This document shows positions 32,975 through 43,396 of a stretch of DNA of 50,270 nucleotides, piece after piece. The notes beneath the pieces are model-generated. The model searched no databases. It worked only from the letters and a program-made list of their open reading frames with translations, and had not been told where the DNA came from. The position numbers and the translations under genes are program-made. The DNA is from Globomyces pollinis-pini (lineage: Eukaryota; Chytridiomycota; Chytridiomycetes; Rhizophydiales; Globomycetaceae), in NCBI GenBank assembly GCA_025399215.1, contig MU621216.1, positions 1 through 50,270 on the forward strand, in the 5' to 3' direction. Numbering within the stretch: position 1 is the first letter of the stretch; every line of letters begins with the position of its first letter.

Positions 32975-33994
32975 ATGCATTTGCATTCTAATAATACACA
33001 CAAACTACAGGTCAAGGTCGGAACTGACTTGCATAATTTACAGCTGATTAACCCAAATGACGAAGCGAACCCCTTCCTAATTGATTCAGTGCATTTTAAA
33101 GGTGAGTTTATCTACTGCTTTTTTGTTATTACAGACCTCTTGACATCCAGAATCTTATCTCTTTGGTCAATTGTCTAATTAATGTAGGGTTTGTAATGGT
33201 TCGTATCAAGGATTTCAATGGAATTGTTCCGAAAGGATGCGAGTTAAAATCATGTAATACATATTTCCACAACAAGAAGCATGTTTACTCGTTGGTAATC
33301 CAGGGTTCTTTTACCGATACTTACACTGTGGATGATATATTGGTCGCCAGTATGTTTTAATTCTTAATTGTAGGTGAATTTGTAACAACATCGCAAGCAT
33401 ATCTAACCTTAGGAACGTCCTATCAATGTTCCTCATTTTATCGTTAAATTTTGGAATATGGTTGCACCACACTCCATGACAGACTTGGCTGGAATTAAAC
33501 CTTTTGTTCGTTCTTTCGCTCTGTCGGCCTCCAGCATTATAAATATTTCAGCATCAAAGCTATTAGAGTTTTCCAAGCATATACAGGAAGATATCAATGC
33601 TATATTACCAACAAACTTACAGATAAAGAAAAACAGACATTCATTTTGGGAAACCGAGGAAGTAATCTAATATTATATATTGATGGTTAGGGACATTTAG
33701 TTGCAGCGAGGAGGAAACTATTCGTATTGGAAGAGAATCGTAAACAGGCTGTTATAAAACCGGACAGCACCATTTGTAATTCACTTTAATATTGATACCA
33801 AATTAGGTTTAGAAACATTCAATAGCTTTTTTGATCCAAATACTTTCAAAGTTCGAATACCTTTAGGACTGGATATAGATTTACATCATATTTTGGATTA
33901 CCAACCATTACGCTTCCATTTGAAAACAAAGGATGATAGCAAGCACTTTGCTCTGGTGGAATTAAGTCTAGTGCCTGAGGTCTCTACTGACTGA
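32975..33994 (+). CDS. DUF1769 (UPF0590) family protein
   Basis: Six exons: 32975..33101, 33188..33349, 33374..33381, 33413..33661, 33691..33775, 33807..33994; introns 86, 24, 31, 29 and 31 nt; 272 aa. The family pattern is visible: LQVKVGTDLHNLQLINPND, IDSVHFKGFVMVRIKDFNG, YFHNKKHVYSLVIQGSF, TVDDILVAS, ERPINVPHFIVKFW, ARRKLFVLEENRKQ and ICLETFNSFFDPNTFKVRIP. Exon 3 is only 8 nt; both flanking splices are needed to keep frame. The family is widespread in fungi and has no known biochemical function. No signal peptide or membrane segment. Confidence 0.82.
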
Positions 33995-34145
33995 TGGATT
34001 TTAGATATATCATCGTGCATTTAATCTCATTAATATAAATTGTTCGTATAATTCTTTTTGTTTCTCATCGTCAATGTCCTTCGGTGTTTTGTCATTGGTA
34101 TCGAATTGGTTTTTGTCCGACCAATAGATTTGTTCTCCCTTGAAA

Positions 34146-36036
34146 ATGGAAATTGAAAGGCTAAAAGAATTACTAAAAATCAAAGGGTTTAATGCTGAGG
34201 ATTCTCTGGACTGGACTATGGCAATGGAAGAGGAAGGCAAATTCGTTCGACATTTGGCTGATGCAATATATAATCTACAACCTATATCTGAACTCTCAGT
34301 ACAACTGTAACCTACTCTATACTCTTATATTTGATCAGTTTAAAGGAACTTGATGGAGAAGGTTTTGATTGGACTAAGTGTACGACCCCAAATGAGGGTG
34401 AACAAATATTAGATGATTGGGATGAAGAGAAGTGCATAAAGGAGATAGAACAAATGGAAGGAATGTTAAAATTGCAGATACATAGAGAGGAAATGATCAG
34501 GTAAATTTAACTATTGAATCGCCAACATTACTGCATTAGAGTGGAATTACAAGATTTGGATACCCAAGAATGCCATATTGCAAAATCTATCAATATAAAA
34601 AAGCAACTTCAAAAAGATTTAGATTTCGATATCCAGTCACTGTACAACATGGTAAAAGATATATTTAACATTTATGTTAGTTATATAAAGAAACGTCAGA
34701 TTCGTTAAACATTGGTGAAATAATCAATAAGCTACATTGCATTGAAGAAACAGATCCAGAATTTTTTACATCATGTATTGTGAATTGCCTAACTGGATGT
34801 TTCTAGTCTCCTTTATTTTTCAAAATCGAACCTTGACAGATCAATTTGTAAATATTCACTCTGGATATGTTGATGAATTGAAAAATTTATTGAATCGTTT
34901 TGATGTATGCTTTACTTGACTTACTTTTAGACCACACTGTCAAAGACACAATTTAACTTACCATGTGAAACAATTGATGAAATAGATAGACTTCGAGACG
35001 CGTAAGCGATATTTTGAATTGATTATAGCTACTCGGGTTTAGAATACAAAGCGCTAGAGTTAGACATACAATGTCATTATTACGAATTGCTTACAAAAGC
35101 GTTAGAGGAACAGCAAAAGCATATCCTTCAAGGTGATAAAGTGGATTCCGATCCAACTATACCAATCGAATTGAATCACGATTTGTTCGTTGATTCTTTC
35201 AATCCTTTTCTTCGTGAATGCAAACCATTACTGGATGATTTAGTTCTGCACAAGATCACATCACCAATTTACTCAGAAATATACCAATATCAAATCAATA
35301 GCCAATCGCAGTTGCTTCAGTGCATAAACGAAGTTAACATCAATTTTTCTTAAACTTACAGATCATTGATATATCTCTAGATTTTGTAACGACACTTCAA
35401 TATCGCTCCATATGTGCTACCAAAGATACTGAACTTATTTCAAGCCAAATAGACTCAATACATCCTCTATTGGTTGAGTTGGATAAACATTCAAACTATT
35501 GGAAAGGGCTATCGGTATTCTAAGATCATTAATTGTAGAATATTATGGCTAAATATCCCAAAACATCTGATGCAACCCAATATATGGACGGCACTAATTT
35601 ACTCATTCAAGAATTGGAAGCACTTTTTGAAGGTTTTTGCACCGGCATTAACTAGCAGGACAATTTCAATATGGAATGTATCATTCTGACCCATTTCTGA
35701 ATAGGGTTAAACAATTTAAAGAACATGGCGTGGAATTAGATAACACTCAGAAAACTCTGATAAAATCGTTGTATCTATCTACCAATAACATGTATGTATT
35801 AATTGAAAATGGTTATTCTAGGAACCAAAACGTACAGAAACTATTAGATACCATACATACATTCTCAGTCAGCAGACATCATCTTAGTGCACCCAAACCG
35901 ATATTAGACTCCGTGTCTGATATTGAATCTCAAATAACTGATTTACATCCTCGTGTCAAGTACCTTTCTGCAATGGGTAATTGATATTTGATTAATGATT
36001 AAAGTAAATGAGTTAGTAAACCAATCGGATGACTGA
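34146..36036 (+). CDS. HAUS3: HAUS3-like augmin complex subunit
   Basis: Eleven exons: 34146..34306, 34339..34500, 34540..34651, 34681..34774, 34807..34904, 34931..35001, 35029..35332, 35362..35514, 35539..35632, 35656..35976, 36005..36036; introns 23-39 nt; 533 aa (525 if the last intron is retained, ending at 35984). The N-terminus (LLKIKGFNAEDSLDWTMA, FVRHLADAIYNLQPISELS) follows the HAUS3 pattern of a GxxxxDSLxW start, a FLxWF-like segment and a second GFDW element. The rest is alpha-helical with long coiled-coil segments, and the length is near the usual 550-600. Augmin recruits gamma-tubulin to spindle microtubules for branching. Assignment rests on N-terminal motif and architecture. 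Confidence 0.55.
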
Positions 36037-36175
36037 TTTAATAAATAAAATTCAACGAAATATGATTAATTTACACTAAACAGACGCTAAATAGTTGGAT
36101 ATATAGAGATGATGATAACTAAAAGATTCACATGATAGGTTTAAAAAGGAAAAGAATTCATTGAGAAAATTGTAA

Positions 36176-37163
36176 CTACTGTACAATCGCTGATTGCGCG
36201 ACGGATGCAGTGTTTTTTGAAGAAACTTTCTTGGACAAGACACGTTTCTAATCGTTAATGTAACATTATCATTACTGGCAAGATATACTTTCCAAGGAAA
36301 AGGACACTTGTGATCATTCCTGCAAGTCCAAACGCAATATTCGGAACTTCACTGTGTCGATTCATCAATTTCACGTCATATACGTTTGGAGAAGGAAAGG
36401 GCGATTTAAGGTAAGCCATGTCTACCTGTCTAGCATTATTGAAACCACCCCAAGCCAAATAAGCCATCATCATCACTTCAACACCAATACAACGTACCAA
36501 TCCAAACGATACTTTATCAAAGAACCCAGTATCTTCAGAATTACTTACAGATGATCGTACAGTCTGGTACAAAAAAAATGCTCGGATCAAGTCGAGAAAA
36601 GATGGAATAAGAAGAAAAGTAAAGAGAAACTGAAAACATGACATGATAATGAACCTAGCAAAAAAGAAACGCAAAGGTTCGGTTGCAAGTAAAAAACCTA
36701 CAATAACATACCCTGACACTACAAGCAAAATTGTAGCTAATATAGAAGTAAGAAGTACTTGACACTCTGGAGATATCCCTTGACTGTTCTAGCCAAAGAT
36801 TTTCCCTGACCTAACAGTGATTCAAAACTGATCCAATAGTTTAAGAACATACAAAAGTAACCAAAAGTAGTTGCTAAAGATCCAATCATATATAATGTCA
36901 TTGGTATGGCCAATTTAACTTTTCCAACTGCAAAAGAAATCACCATTGTCTACCGATACAGCTGCAACATAAGTACACCATATGTGGGAGAAATGAAATA
37001 TAATTAAAGAAACACACGCAATGACTCCAATTTTGAAACTTTCAGTTTTCTTTGTCTCCATTTTACAGTAAATGAAATCCACAACAATAGCAACTGTTAA
37101 GAATATGATTGAAACTGAATGTGTTGCAATCTGAATATAGTCAATTCCAACCAATGCACCCAT
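36176..37163 (-). CDS. unnamed seven-helix membrane protein, family A member 4
   Basis: Exons complement(join(36176..36247,36276..36736,36766..36918,36944..37163)); introns 28, 29 and 25 nt; 301 aa. It has two introns more than the other members, plus the same C-terminal intron after the last helix (GKYILP). Starts MGALVGIDYIQIATHSVSIIF. Conserved elements are YVAAVSVDN, FLLIPSFLDLIRAF, SPFPSPNVYD and GLAGMITSVLFLGK, with a basic Lys/Ser tail (KRVLSKKVSSKNTAS). The first intron could be 25 or 16 nt, a difference of three residues; I chose 25 because it fits the local size range. The most diverged member in sequence. Confidence 0.7.
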
Positions 37164-37531
37164 TCCAAAAACGATAAAATCGATAAAGAAAGACGCGATT
37201 AGTCACACAAAAAACCGTCGAGTTTTGATTCGTATGTTGAAAATTAGAGGATTCGAACTCAAGTTTTCGATCATATTTGATGATTTTACAAACTAAAAAA
37301 GTCGAGAGATGAAGTCTGTCAAAGGTGAACTGTGAATTTGCCGAAAAATCTGTCAGATATTATAAACATTCCATTATAATTTTATTCTAGGATGCAATAG
37401 AACTTTTGTATAATATTACTCCTTTCTTCAGATAGGGTAATTAAAGCACTGAGTGTCCATAAACAAATACCAAGAATTTATAAAAATATTCTGTTAAAAT
37501 AAACAATGTATCTATTGAATCAAAAATTATT
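37164..37531. other. intergenic, no gene seen
   Basis: About 370 AT-rich bases between family A member 4 and the TYW3 stop. A GAGTTCGAATCC-like string (minus strand, near 37250) resembles a tRNA T-loop, but stems do not form around it. Confidence 0.4.
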
Positions 37532-38128
37532 CTAATTCGAAGGTGTACTTTCAAAGTAGGTCTTGAATTTTTGTAGTAATATATCCATTCTCTCCTCGTT
37601 TTTATCAAATTTCTGATTAGACAGGTTAACCAATAGTTCAATATAACTAGGCGATACAATCATATATATAGTATCAGTATCTTTCTGATAATAACCAATT
37701 GGTGCATCCAACTTTAATGAACTTTTGATCTGTAACATACATTGTTTCTTTCCATTCACCAAAGCAGAGTATCGATATCCAGCATCAAAACAAACCTGTA
37801 ACAAACTTGTTGCATTTTCTAATGATGCAGATATGTGTAAGATAAATGGTTCGAATTTAAAAGACACCAGAGGTAAGTTTTCTGGGATATCACCATCGTA
37901 AACTATATTTTGAGTAAATTTGATAGCTGGAACTCGTTCATGGGAGACAAATGCCCAAAACCCCTTTTCTGTACCCTTTTCAACAAATACTGATATTCTA
38001 CCAGAGCATGAAGATGTAGTTTTATAGTCTTTCGTCGCATTTATCAATTCCATGAATGGAAAAATTAGAGGATCGATCGTTCCTTTTGGAGACTTGTCCA
38101 CATCCACTTCTACAGGATTCAATAACAT
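37532..38128 (-). CDS. TYW3: TYW3, tRNA wybutosine-synthesizing protein 3
   Basis: A single exon of 198 aa. Signature DKSPKGTIDPLIFPFMELIN, then TTSSCSGRISVFVE and GFWAFVSHE, the canonical SxSCSGR and SH motifs of TYW3. TYW3 is the N4-meth­yltransferase step in making wybutosine at position 37 of tRNA-Phe. The N-terminus (MLLNPVEVDV) is shorter than in many homologues, so a short upstream exon cannot be excluded. Poly-T tract directly upstream of the start. Confidence 0.9.
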   Translation of the reverse strand: MLLNPVEVDVDKSPKGTIDPLIFPFMELINATKDYKTTSSCSGRISVFVEKGTEKGFWAFVSHERVPAIKFTQNIVYDGDIPENLPLVSFKFEPFILHISASLENATSLLQVCFDAGYRYSALVNGKKQCMLQIKSSLKLDAPIGYYQKDTDTIYMIVSPSYIELLVNLSNQKFDKNEERMDILLQKFKTYFESTPSN

Positions 38129-39161
38129 TAAAAAAAGAAAAAAAATTAAACGTTTTCAAGTTCAGTTGAAGGGTTGGAAACTGAGGTATTCAAACACTTT
38201 ATGCCAAACACCATTCGCAGCGGTTCCATGATGGAAGGCTTTAATTAGCATAGATAACTTTTCCGTTATCATCCGGCAGCATTTTCTTGCGCATTTATAA
38301 TTAGTGCATGAAGGAAGCACATGTCTAATGGGAATGAGTCTGGGAGAGTGTAACAGCACTAGCTAGACTTGAAAAAGAAATTACTGACATTCAAATTCCT
38401 GGTACAAACTCTCTGACTACACAGCATTTGCCGTATCTTAGGGACTGGATTCGTACATTGATGAAATGAATTAAAAAATGAAGGTGTTTAATATGGATGA
38501 ATTAAAAATATCCGTCTATTCATCCACTATCTTCAAAAAGATGTATTTATCCATGAAAATTTCACGGACTACCATGTAAATGATTCAAAGTAGCTTGCTT
38601 ACAAGACATCACTAGGTAATAATCCCTTAAATGACGTGGAGTTCCTTTATTACTCCTTGACCGTAAAATCGATCTAATTTGTGAATTGTAACCGCACTCA
38701 ATAAATGGCTGAAGACTCACCTGACATTTTGGTTAGTTATACAGGATGTGGCTAGAACAGGGTCTGATTATACTACTGATCCCTTACGTTCATTCATAAC
38801 TACAATGAAATGCTTTGAATTACCGTGAAATTTCTTTTCTTTAATTGCGCTGTACTTGCTAGTGAAGCAGGGTGTTTCTGTTTTTTTTGCTTCCCGAAGT
38901 ACCTGGTGCCACGTTACACACCAGCGGAATGATGGTAATTTATGTGGTCGCATGAGCAGATCAAAGATATCAACATCAGAGTTATTGCTATTCCCACTCT
39001 CCTATTCCTTAGAGGGTACACGAAAGGATCAACGAAGTATATAGCACTAGTGGCGAACTTATCCAGGCTATGATCAATTAAAGCTGAACACAGGTGAACA
39101 CATATCAAAGAGCGCATGCATCTCTTTGGCCTAATTGGGATGACCCCTTTGAGATCGAGAG
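38129..39161. other. intergenic, about 1 kb, no gene supported
   Basis: Several 60-115 codon ORFs on both strands, none with a domain, signal peptide or plausible splice partner. One overlaps the lipase 6 start on the opposite strand. Probably promoter and spacer. Confidence 0.45.
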
Positions 39162-39168
39162 TATAAAA
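39162..39168 (+). promoter_or_regulatory. TATA box of lipase 6
   Basis: TATAAAA 48 bases before the ATG at 39210. Confidence 0.6.
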
Positions 39169-39209
39169 AGAGTCAATCAAACTCTGGTCTATCAACCAAT
39201 AGAAAGAAA

Positions 39210-40193
39210 ATGTATACAAGTATCGTCGCACTTCTCTTTGCCTTATCCACTGCTGCCCCAAGTCCTGCTGCTTCTTTTGACCAGGTCAAGCAAGTTTTTC
39301 CAACCTATATGGCCTACTCATCCACTGTTTGTAAGTTTCATCAAGATCTTTAATTTTCATAGATTGCCAAAATCTTTTTGATGATGAATTAGACTTTGAC
39401 TGTGGCCATAAATGTGAAGTAGCTCAAATAAAGAACTCCAAATTGGCTCTCGCTCAATATGACAAGAAATCTACAAATGCTGGTTACGTTGCCCACAACC
39501 CAGATCTGAAGACTATTGTTGTTGTATTCAGAGGAACAGCTACCGTTCAGAGTGTTATTACTGACTTGAAGCTCTGGAAATGTAATACCAGTTGGAAAAA
39601 CGTGCAAAACGCAAAATTGCACTTTGGGTTTTTAGAAGCATTCAATAAAATCAAAAGCCCTTTGTTGGCCAAAGCATTAGAGTTGGCTAGTGATCCGCAA
39701 TACAAGGATTATCAAATCAACTTCACTGGTCATTCCTTGGGTAATCTAAACCGTGTTTCTAAACGATAGGTGGTGCTCTAGCGCTTTTGGCTGCAACAGA
39801 CTTCTATGAAGCTAACCCACAATACGCAGATCGTATTTCACTCTTCAGTTACGGTCAACCAAGAGTTGGTAACAAAGAATTTGCAAGATACATCAACAAA
39901 TTACCATTTGCTAGTCGTATCTATAGAATTGCTAGAAGAGGTGATCCAGGTAAGCTGCAAGTCAAACTTAACCATATTTAGTTCCTCATTTGCCTTTTTC
40001 ATCAATGGGTTTTGAACATACAACTAATCACATTTCACTCTTGGGCAACAATGTTGATGCTGTACAGTGTGCTAGTGATTTCCCAGAGACTGGAGAATCC
40101 TCCGAGTGTATGAATGATTTCTGGGAAACCAATCCACTCCGTCATTTGATTTACTACGAATCAATGTCAAATCCATTCAATTGTTGGTATTAG
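39210..40193 (+). CDS. secreted class 3 lipase (dispersed, divergent copy 6)
   Basis: Exons 39210..39330, 39363..39740, 39770..39949, 39982..40193; introns 32, 29 and 32 nt; 296 aa. Signal peptide MYTSIVALLFALSTAAPSPA. Core: TVYCQNLF, VFRGTATVQS, TGHSLGGA (Ser165), GQPRVGNKEF, RRGDPV then PHLP (Asp225), and PLRHLIYY (His281). It shares the first and last intron positions with the tandem array but has an intron splitting the nucleophile-elbow codon GHSLG|G that the others lack, and it lacks two of theirs. It retains the PHLP motif typical of family lipases. An ancient paralogue rather than an array member. Confidence 0.92.
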
Positions 40194-40348
40194 TTTAAAG
40201 TTGCAAATATATGTTCAAAATTGCTTTTTCATAATTTAATATTGCATGGTAATAATGAGCTACACAACCAACTAGTACTTCCTATACGAACAACTTCAGA
40301 ACGGATGTAAAATATGTACGTGATATATTACGCATCCTAACTTTGCAA

Positions 40349-40651
40349 CTAACCGATAAAAGAGTCAAATTGTGGTGTATGTTGAGGTGATGGTACACTA
40401 GGAGGTAATGGACGGGAAGGAGGTAGCAATGCTGGTGGTAATCCATGAGAAAGTGACGGAAAGTGTTGTAATTCATCTTCAATAGCCTTTAAATGTTGAT
40501 TCTTCTCTTCCTGTAAATCTTTGATTTGTCCCTCTAATTGATTCCTATTGACATCATTGTTGCCGGTTAATTTCAAGTTGATATCACTGATTGATTGCTC
40601 AATTCGTTCGATCGCTTCGAGACTTAGAAGAACTAGAGCAGGAAGTTTCAT
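40349..40651 (-). CDS. small coiled-coil / Pro-rich hypothetical protein
   Basis: 100-residue ORF. Residues about 10-65 form a charged amphipathic coiled coil (IERIEQSISDINLKL, QLEGQIKDLQEEKN). A Pro-rich tail follows (LPPALLPPSRPLPPSVP). Its layout resembles small subunits of multiprotein complexes, but I cannot assign one. Convergent with lipase 6. Confidence 0.5.
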   Translation of the reverse strand: MKLPALVLLSLEAIERIEQSISDINLKLTGNNDVNRNQLEGQIKDLQEEKNQHLKAIEDELQHFPSLSHGLPPALLPPSRPLPPSVPSPQHTPQFDSFIG

Positions 40652-41046
40652 ACTTTTCAGTAGTTGATAGATAAGATAGTCTTTACTCTTGGTTTAGTTT
40701 GGAGAAAAAATAATACTCAATAATGACAATACATGGCCACGTTAATACCAATCTATCGAATAGATCATATCAAAATGTGACACATCACCATTTAATGGGT
40801 CCCTCCAGAATAATGGCCCTGTCCATAATGTTCCGTTGCAAAAATACATTAGACTGCAGTACCACACAACCAATGAATCGTCAGTTATTGGATCATTTTC
40901 TTTAAAGCAGTATTGAATAGTTGTAGTTTTTATCTTATGATCTTTCTTTGGTGGTCAAAGCGGGTCAAATAAACACTACGTGGCATTTGGTGAAAAGCGA
41001 AAATCGAAGCGAAAAAGCAAAAGCAGAAAAGCATCAAACATGTGAG
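40652..41046. other. spacer, no gene supported
   Basis: About 395 bases between outward-reading genes. A 60-codon ORF at 40723 has no features. The open frame of the next gene extends back to 40948 without an ATG. Confidence 0.4.
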
Positions 41047-42090
41047 ATGGACACCTATAAAAAGAGCAATTTAAATGGCATTAAATCATCTCATCAAATG
41101 ACAGTCTATGAAAAGTGTCTTAACAACTATGAACGTGCCCAACATCATTTAGATCGGGCCTACAACAAATTGGAGCATGCCCAAAGATCTTACGATCACA
41201 CTAACAGCTTGGCTCAGAAAGCTCAACGCGATCTCGAACGAGCAAAGAGGGAAGTCGACCGTTGTGTCTCTGATTTAGAAGAAGCCAAATTGGACTTGAA
41301 AAATTCTGCTGATGAAAGATCAAACAAAAATAACTTCAAGTTCAAATACAAGTTTGATGATTCACCTGGTCCAGCTACAGAAATAGATATTGATTTTGAC
41401 AAGTTTACCAATCAATTTCATACTGAATTTGAAAAAGCAAAAACAGAATTTGATAATGCTTTCAAATCAAAGAAACCTCATGGTAAACCAAAGCATCATT
41501 CAACCAAACCAAAAAAGATGAAGGTTATGTATAAATTTGACGATAAACCTGGTGATCCACAACAGTTCGATATTGATTTCAATGATTGGTCTGCTAATAT
41601 TCAAACTTTGGTAGAAACTTTTGGTAGCTTATTCCAAACTAATTCGGATGATTGTCGTTCTTCTAAAGGAAAAGCTACGCAAAAACCAAACACTGAACAA
41701 AAAGGTCAAACTGTGGAAACAACAGAAAATGTGGGTCAAACTATGGAAACAGGAAAGAACGATGTCCCATCTAAAGAGGCAATCGATAATTCAACATCTG
41801 AACAAAAACCCGATTCATCTACCCCAGCAACTAGTCCTGTTCCTGAAGAATCTGAAACTACACCTGTAGATTTTGAAATAGTGGAACACGTAACACAACC
41901 TTCCAATGAAACTCAGACTCCAGAAGTATTACCGAACTATACATTAACCAATGAACAAACAGAGCAATCTCAGAACCTCATTCTCGAATTCCAGCGCCAG
42001 ATGTTGGAGTTCCAACAACAAATGAAAGACCATCAAGAACAAATGAAACAGTTTCAACAGGATTTCAAGAATCAAAGCAAATCCACCTGA
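41047..42090 (+). CDS. coiled-coil protein with an internal YKFDD repeat
   Basis: Taken from the first in-frame ATG (41047), 347 aa; the frame is open back to 40948 without ATG, so an upstream exon is possible. Residues about 20-95 are a helical coiled coil (YERAQHHLDRAYNKLEHAQR). Two related segments follow, FKYKFDDSPGPATEIDIDF and VMYKFDDKPGDPQQFDIDF, about 75 residues apart, each followed by an amphipathic stretch. Then comes a Thr/Glu/Ser-rich linker with FEIV (LIR-like), and a Gln-rich C-terminal helix (LEFQRQMLEFQQQMKDHQEQ). No family recognised. Confidence 0.65.
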   Translation: MDTYKKSNLNGIKSSHQMTVYEKCLNNYERAQHHLDRAYNKLEHAQRSYDHTNSLAQKAQRDLERAKREVDRCVSDLEEAKLDLKNSADERSNKNNFKFKYKFDDSPGPATEIDIDFDKFTNQFHTEFEKAKTEFDNAFKSKKPHGKPKHHSTKPKKMKVMYKFDDKPGDPQQFDIDFNDWSANIQTLVETFGSLFQTNSDDCRSSKGKATQKPNTEQKGQTVETTENVGQTMETGKNDVPSKEAIDNSTSEQKPDSSTPATSPVPEESETTPVDFEIVEHVTQPSNETQTPEVLPNYTLTNEQTEQSQNLILEFQRQMLEFQQQMKDHQEQMKQFQQDFKNQSKST

Positions 42091-42175
42091 TAAATTTTAA
42101 TACTGATTGAATGTGAATAAACTTTATTGTCAACAATTTTATATCTAAACCGTTGAAAATAAGTATGTTTCTGTT

Positions 42176-43132
42176 TTACTTTTCATCCTGATCTTGTGGT
42201 TTTTGGTCGGTCACATTATTGGTAACAGCTGGTAAACCTAATTGCGAACCACTTTGCATTTGATCGCTGATAATATTCTTTAAGAATATGCCGTATGATA
42301 GATTGCATTTGACTCTCATCACCAGAGTGGTAGCTGTAACAGCACTATCGAACAAAATAGAGATTCCTGATGCAATAATAACTTTCAACGCGACGTCAAA
42401 CAAAAGTAATAACCAAATAATGATATACTCGAATAGCATTAGCTTTGCTGTTGCAGACTTTTTCATTTTGGTTTTTGTTGACTTTTCCAGATTTAATTCA
42501 TGAAAGATTTTTGCCAATAACTTAAAATCAGTAACCACTGCCAGAGCTTCGGTAACCAGTATAAATCCAATATTGATGGGTTTGAAATAAAGTGCATTGT
42601 AACTTGATCTATTTAAGAATAAATTTTTGGGAACTGCTTCAATGATACAAAAGTACACTGGAATCAATGTGAAAAACGGAATCAGATAAAGTGCCATAGA
42701 ATATCTACTTAAGAATTTGAAAATTTTCGATTTTGGGTAAGCAAAATATAATCTTTCGATAGTGTTGTGATTAATAATCACCAACCCATACTGATTTGCA
42801 ACAAAAATGATAACTGTCGTAAGATTACTTACTTGTGCCGGTTGGCCAATAGAGTTGATTGGATATGCAAAAATTGCAGCTATAGATAGTACGAAAAGTA
42901 AGAGATTGAGTATAGTTTGACGACTAGAATCTTTCTTCAAACTGAAAACCAATCCATGGGTTACAAGATTTTGTGAAGTAATAGCAAAGTTGATTCCGGA
43001 AAATGTACAACCTCCAGCGAGGGTCAGTGCCGGTAATGCTGAAATGGACATTAAGAAATGAGAAAACACGTAATAGTTTGTCACACGGTATTGATGAGAA
43101 AACGATCGAACTTTGTTCAATATCGAAAACAT
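42176..43132 (-). CDS. unnamed polytopic membrane protein, family B member 1
   Basis: Single exon, 318 aa from the ATG at 43132 (the frame is open to 43162). About seven hydrophobic segments. Motifs shared with the gene at 46840: THGLVFSL, RQTILNLLLF, QYGLVIINHN, LYLIPFFTLIPVY, FKPINIGFILVTE, then ASGISILFDSAVTATTL near the C-terminus, and a polar tail. Charged insert (KSTKTKMKKSATAK) between helices 5 and 6. No sequence relation to family A that I can see, and no known transporter or GPCR signature. Confidence 0.72.
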   Translation of the reverse strand: MFSILNKVRSFSHQYRVTNYYVFSHFLMSISALPALTLAGGCTFSGINFAITSQNLVTHGLVFSLKKDSSRQTILNLLLFVLSIAAIFAYPINSIGQPAQVSNLTTVIIFVANQYGLVIINHNTIERLYFAYPKSKIFKFLSRYSMALYLIPFFTLIPVYFCIIEAVPKNLFLNRSSYNALYFKPINIGFILVTEALAVVTDFKLLAKIFHELNLEKSTKTKMKKSATAKLMLFEYIIIWLLLLFDVALKVIIASGISILFDSAVTATTLVMRVKCNLSYGIFLKNIISDQMQSGSQLGLPAVTNNVTDQKPQDQDEK

Positions 43133-43396
43133 GAAGTCAGTTAGATTTTCTTGAATTTTCAAAAGTGTCGGTTTTTTGTAGGAAAATAAAAGAGTATAGC
43201 CAGTGCCTTAGTTTCTGTGATTCGCTGATAAATAATGTAAATGTATCTAATACGAGTTTCCTGGCATATTTGATGGTCTGAATATTGATAATTCCCAAAT
43301 AGTCTTTCTAGAATTTTTCATATGCTCTACCTCGAAACTGTAACTGGTCTTAATTTATCCACATGACGTTAATTTTCCATTTAAACTACAACGATT

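Noticed and set aside
36928..36943. A 16 nt intron in family A member 4
   Set aside because: A 25 nt intron using the next acceptor keeps the same frame and fits the size range; 16 nt is below known limits for this kind of intron.
37240..37320. tRNA-like T-loop string (minus strand GAGTTCGAATCC)
   Set aside because: The flanking bases do not form a T-stem, and no acceptor or anticodon stem is present.
38914..39261. 115-codon minus-strand ORF over the lipase 6 promoter
   Set aside because: Runs antisense through the TATA box and first exon of lipase 6 with no recognisable product.
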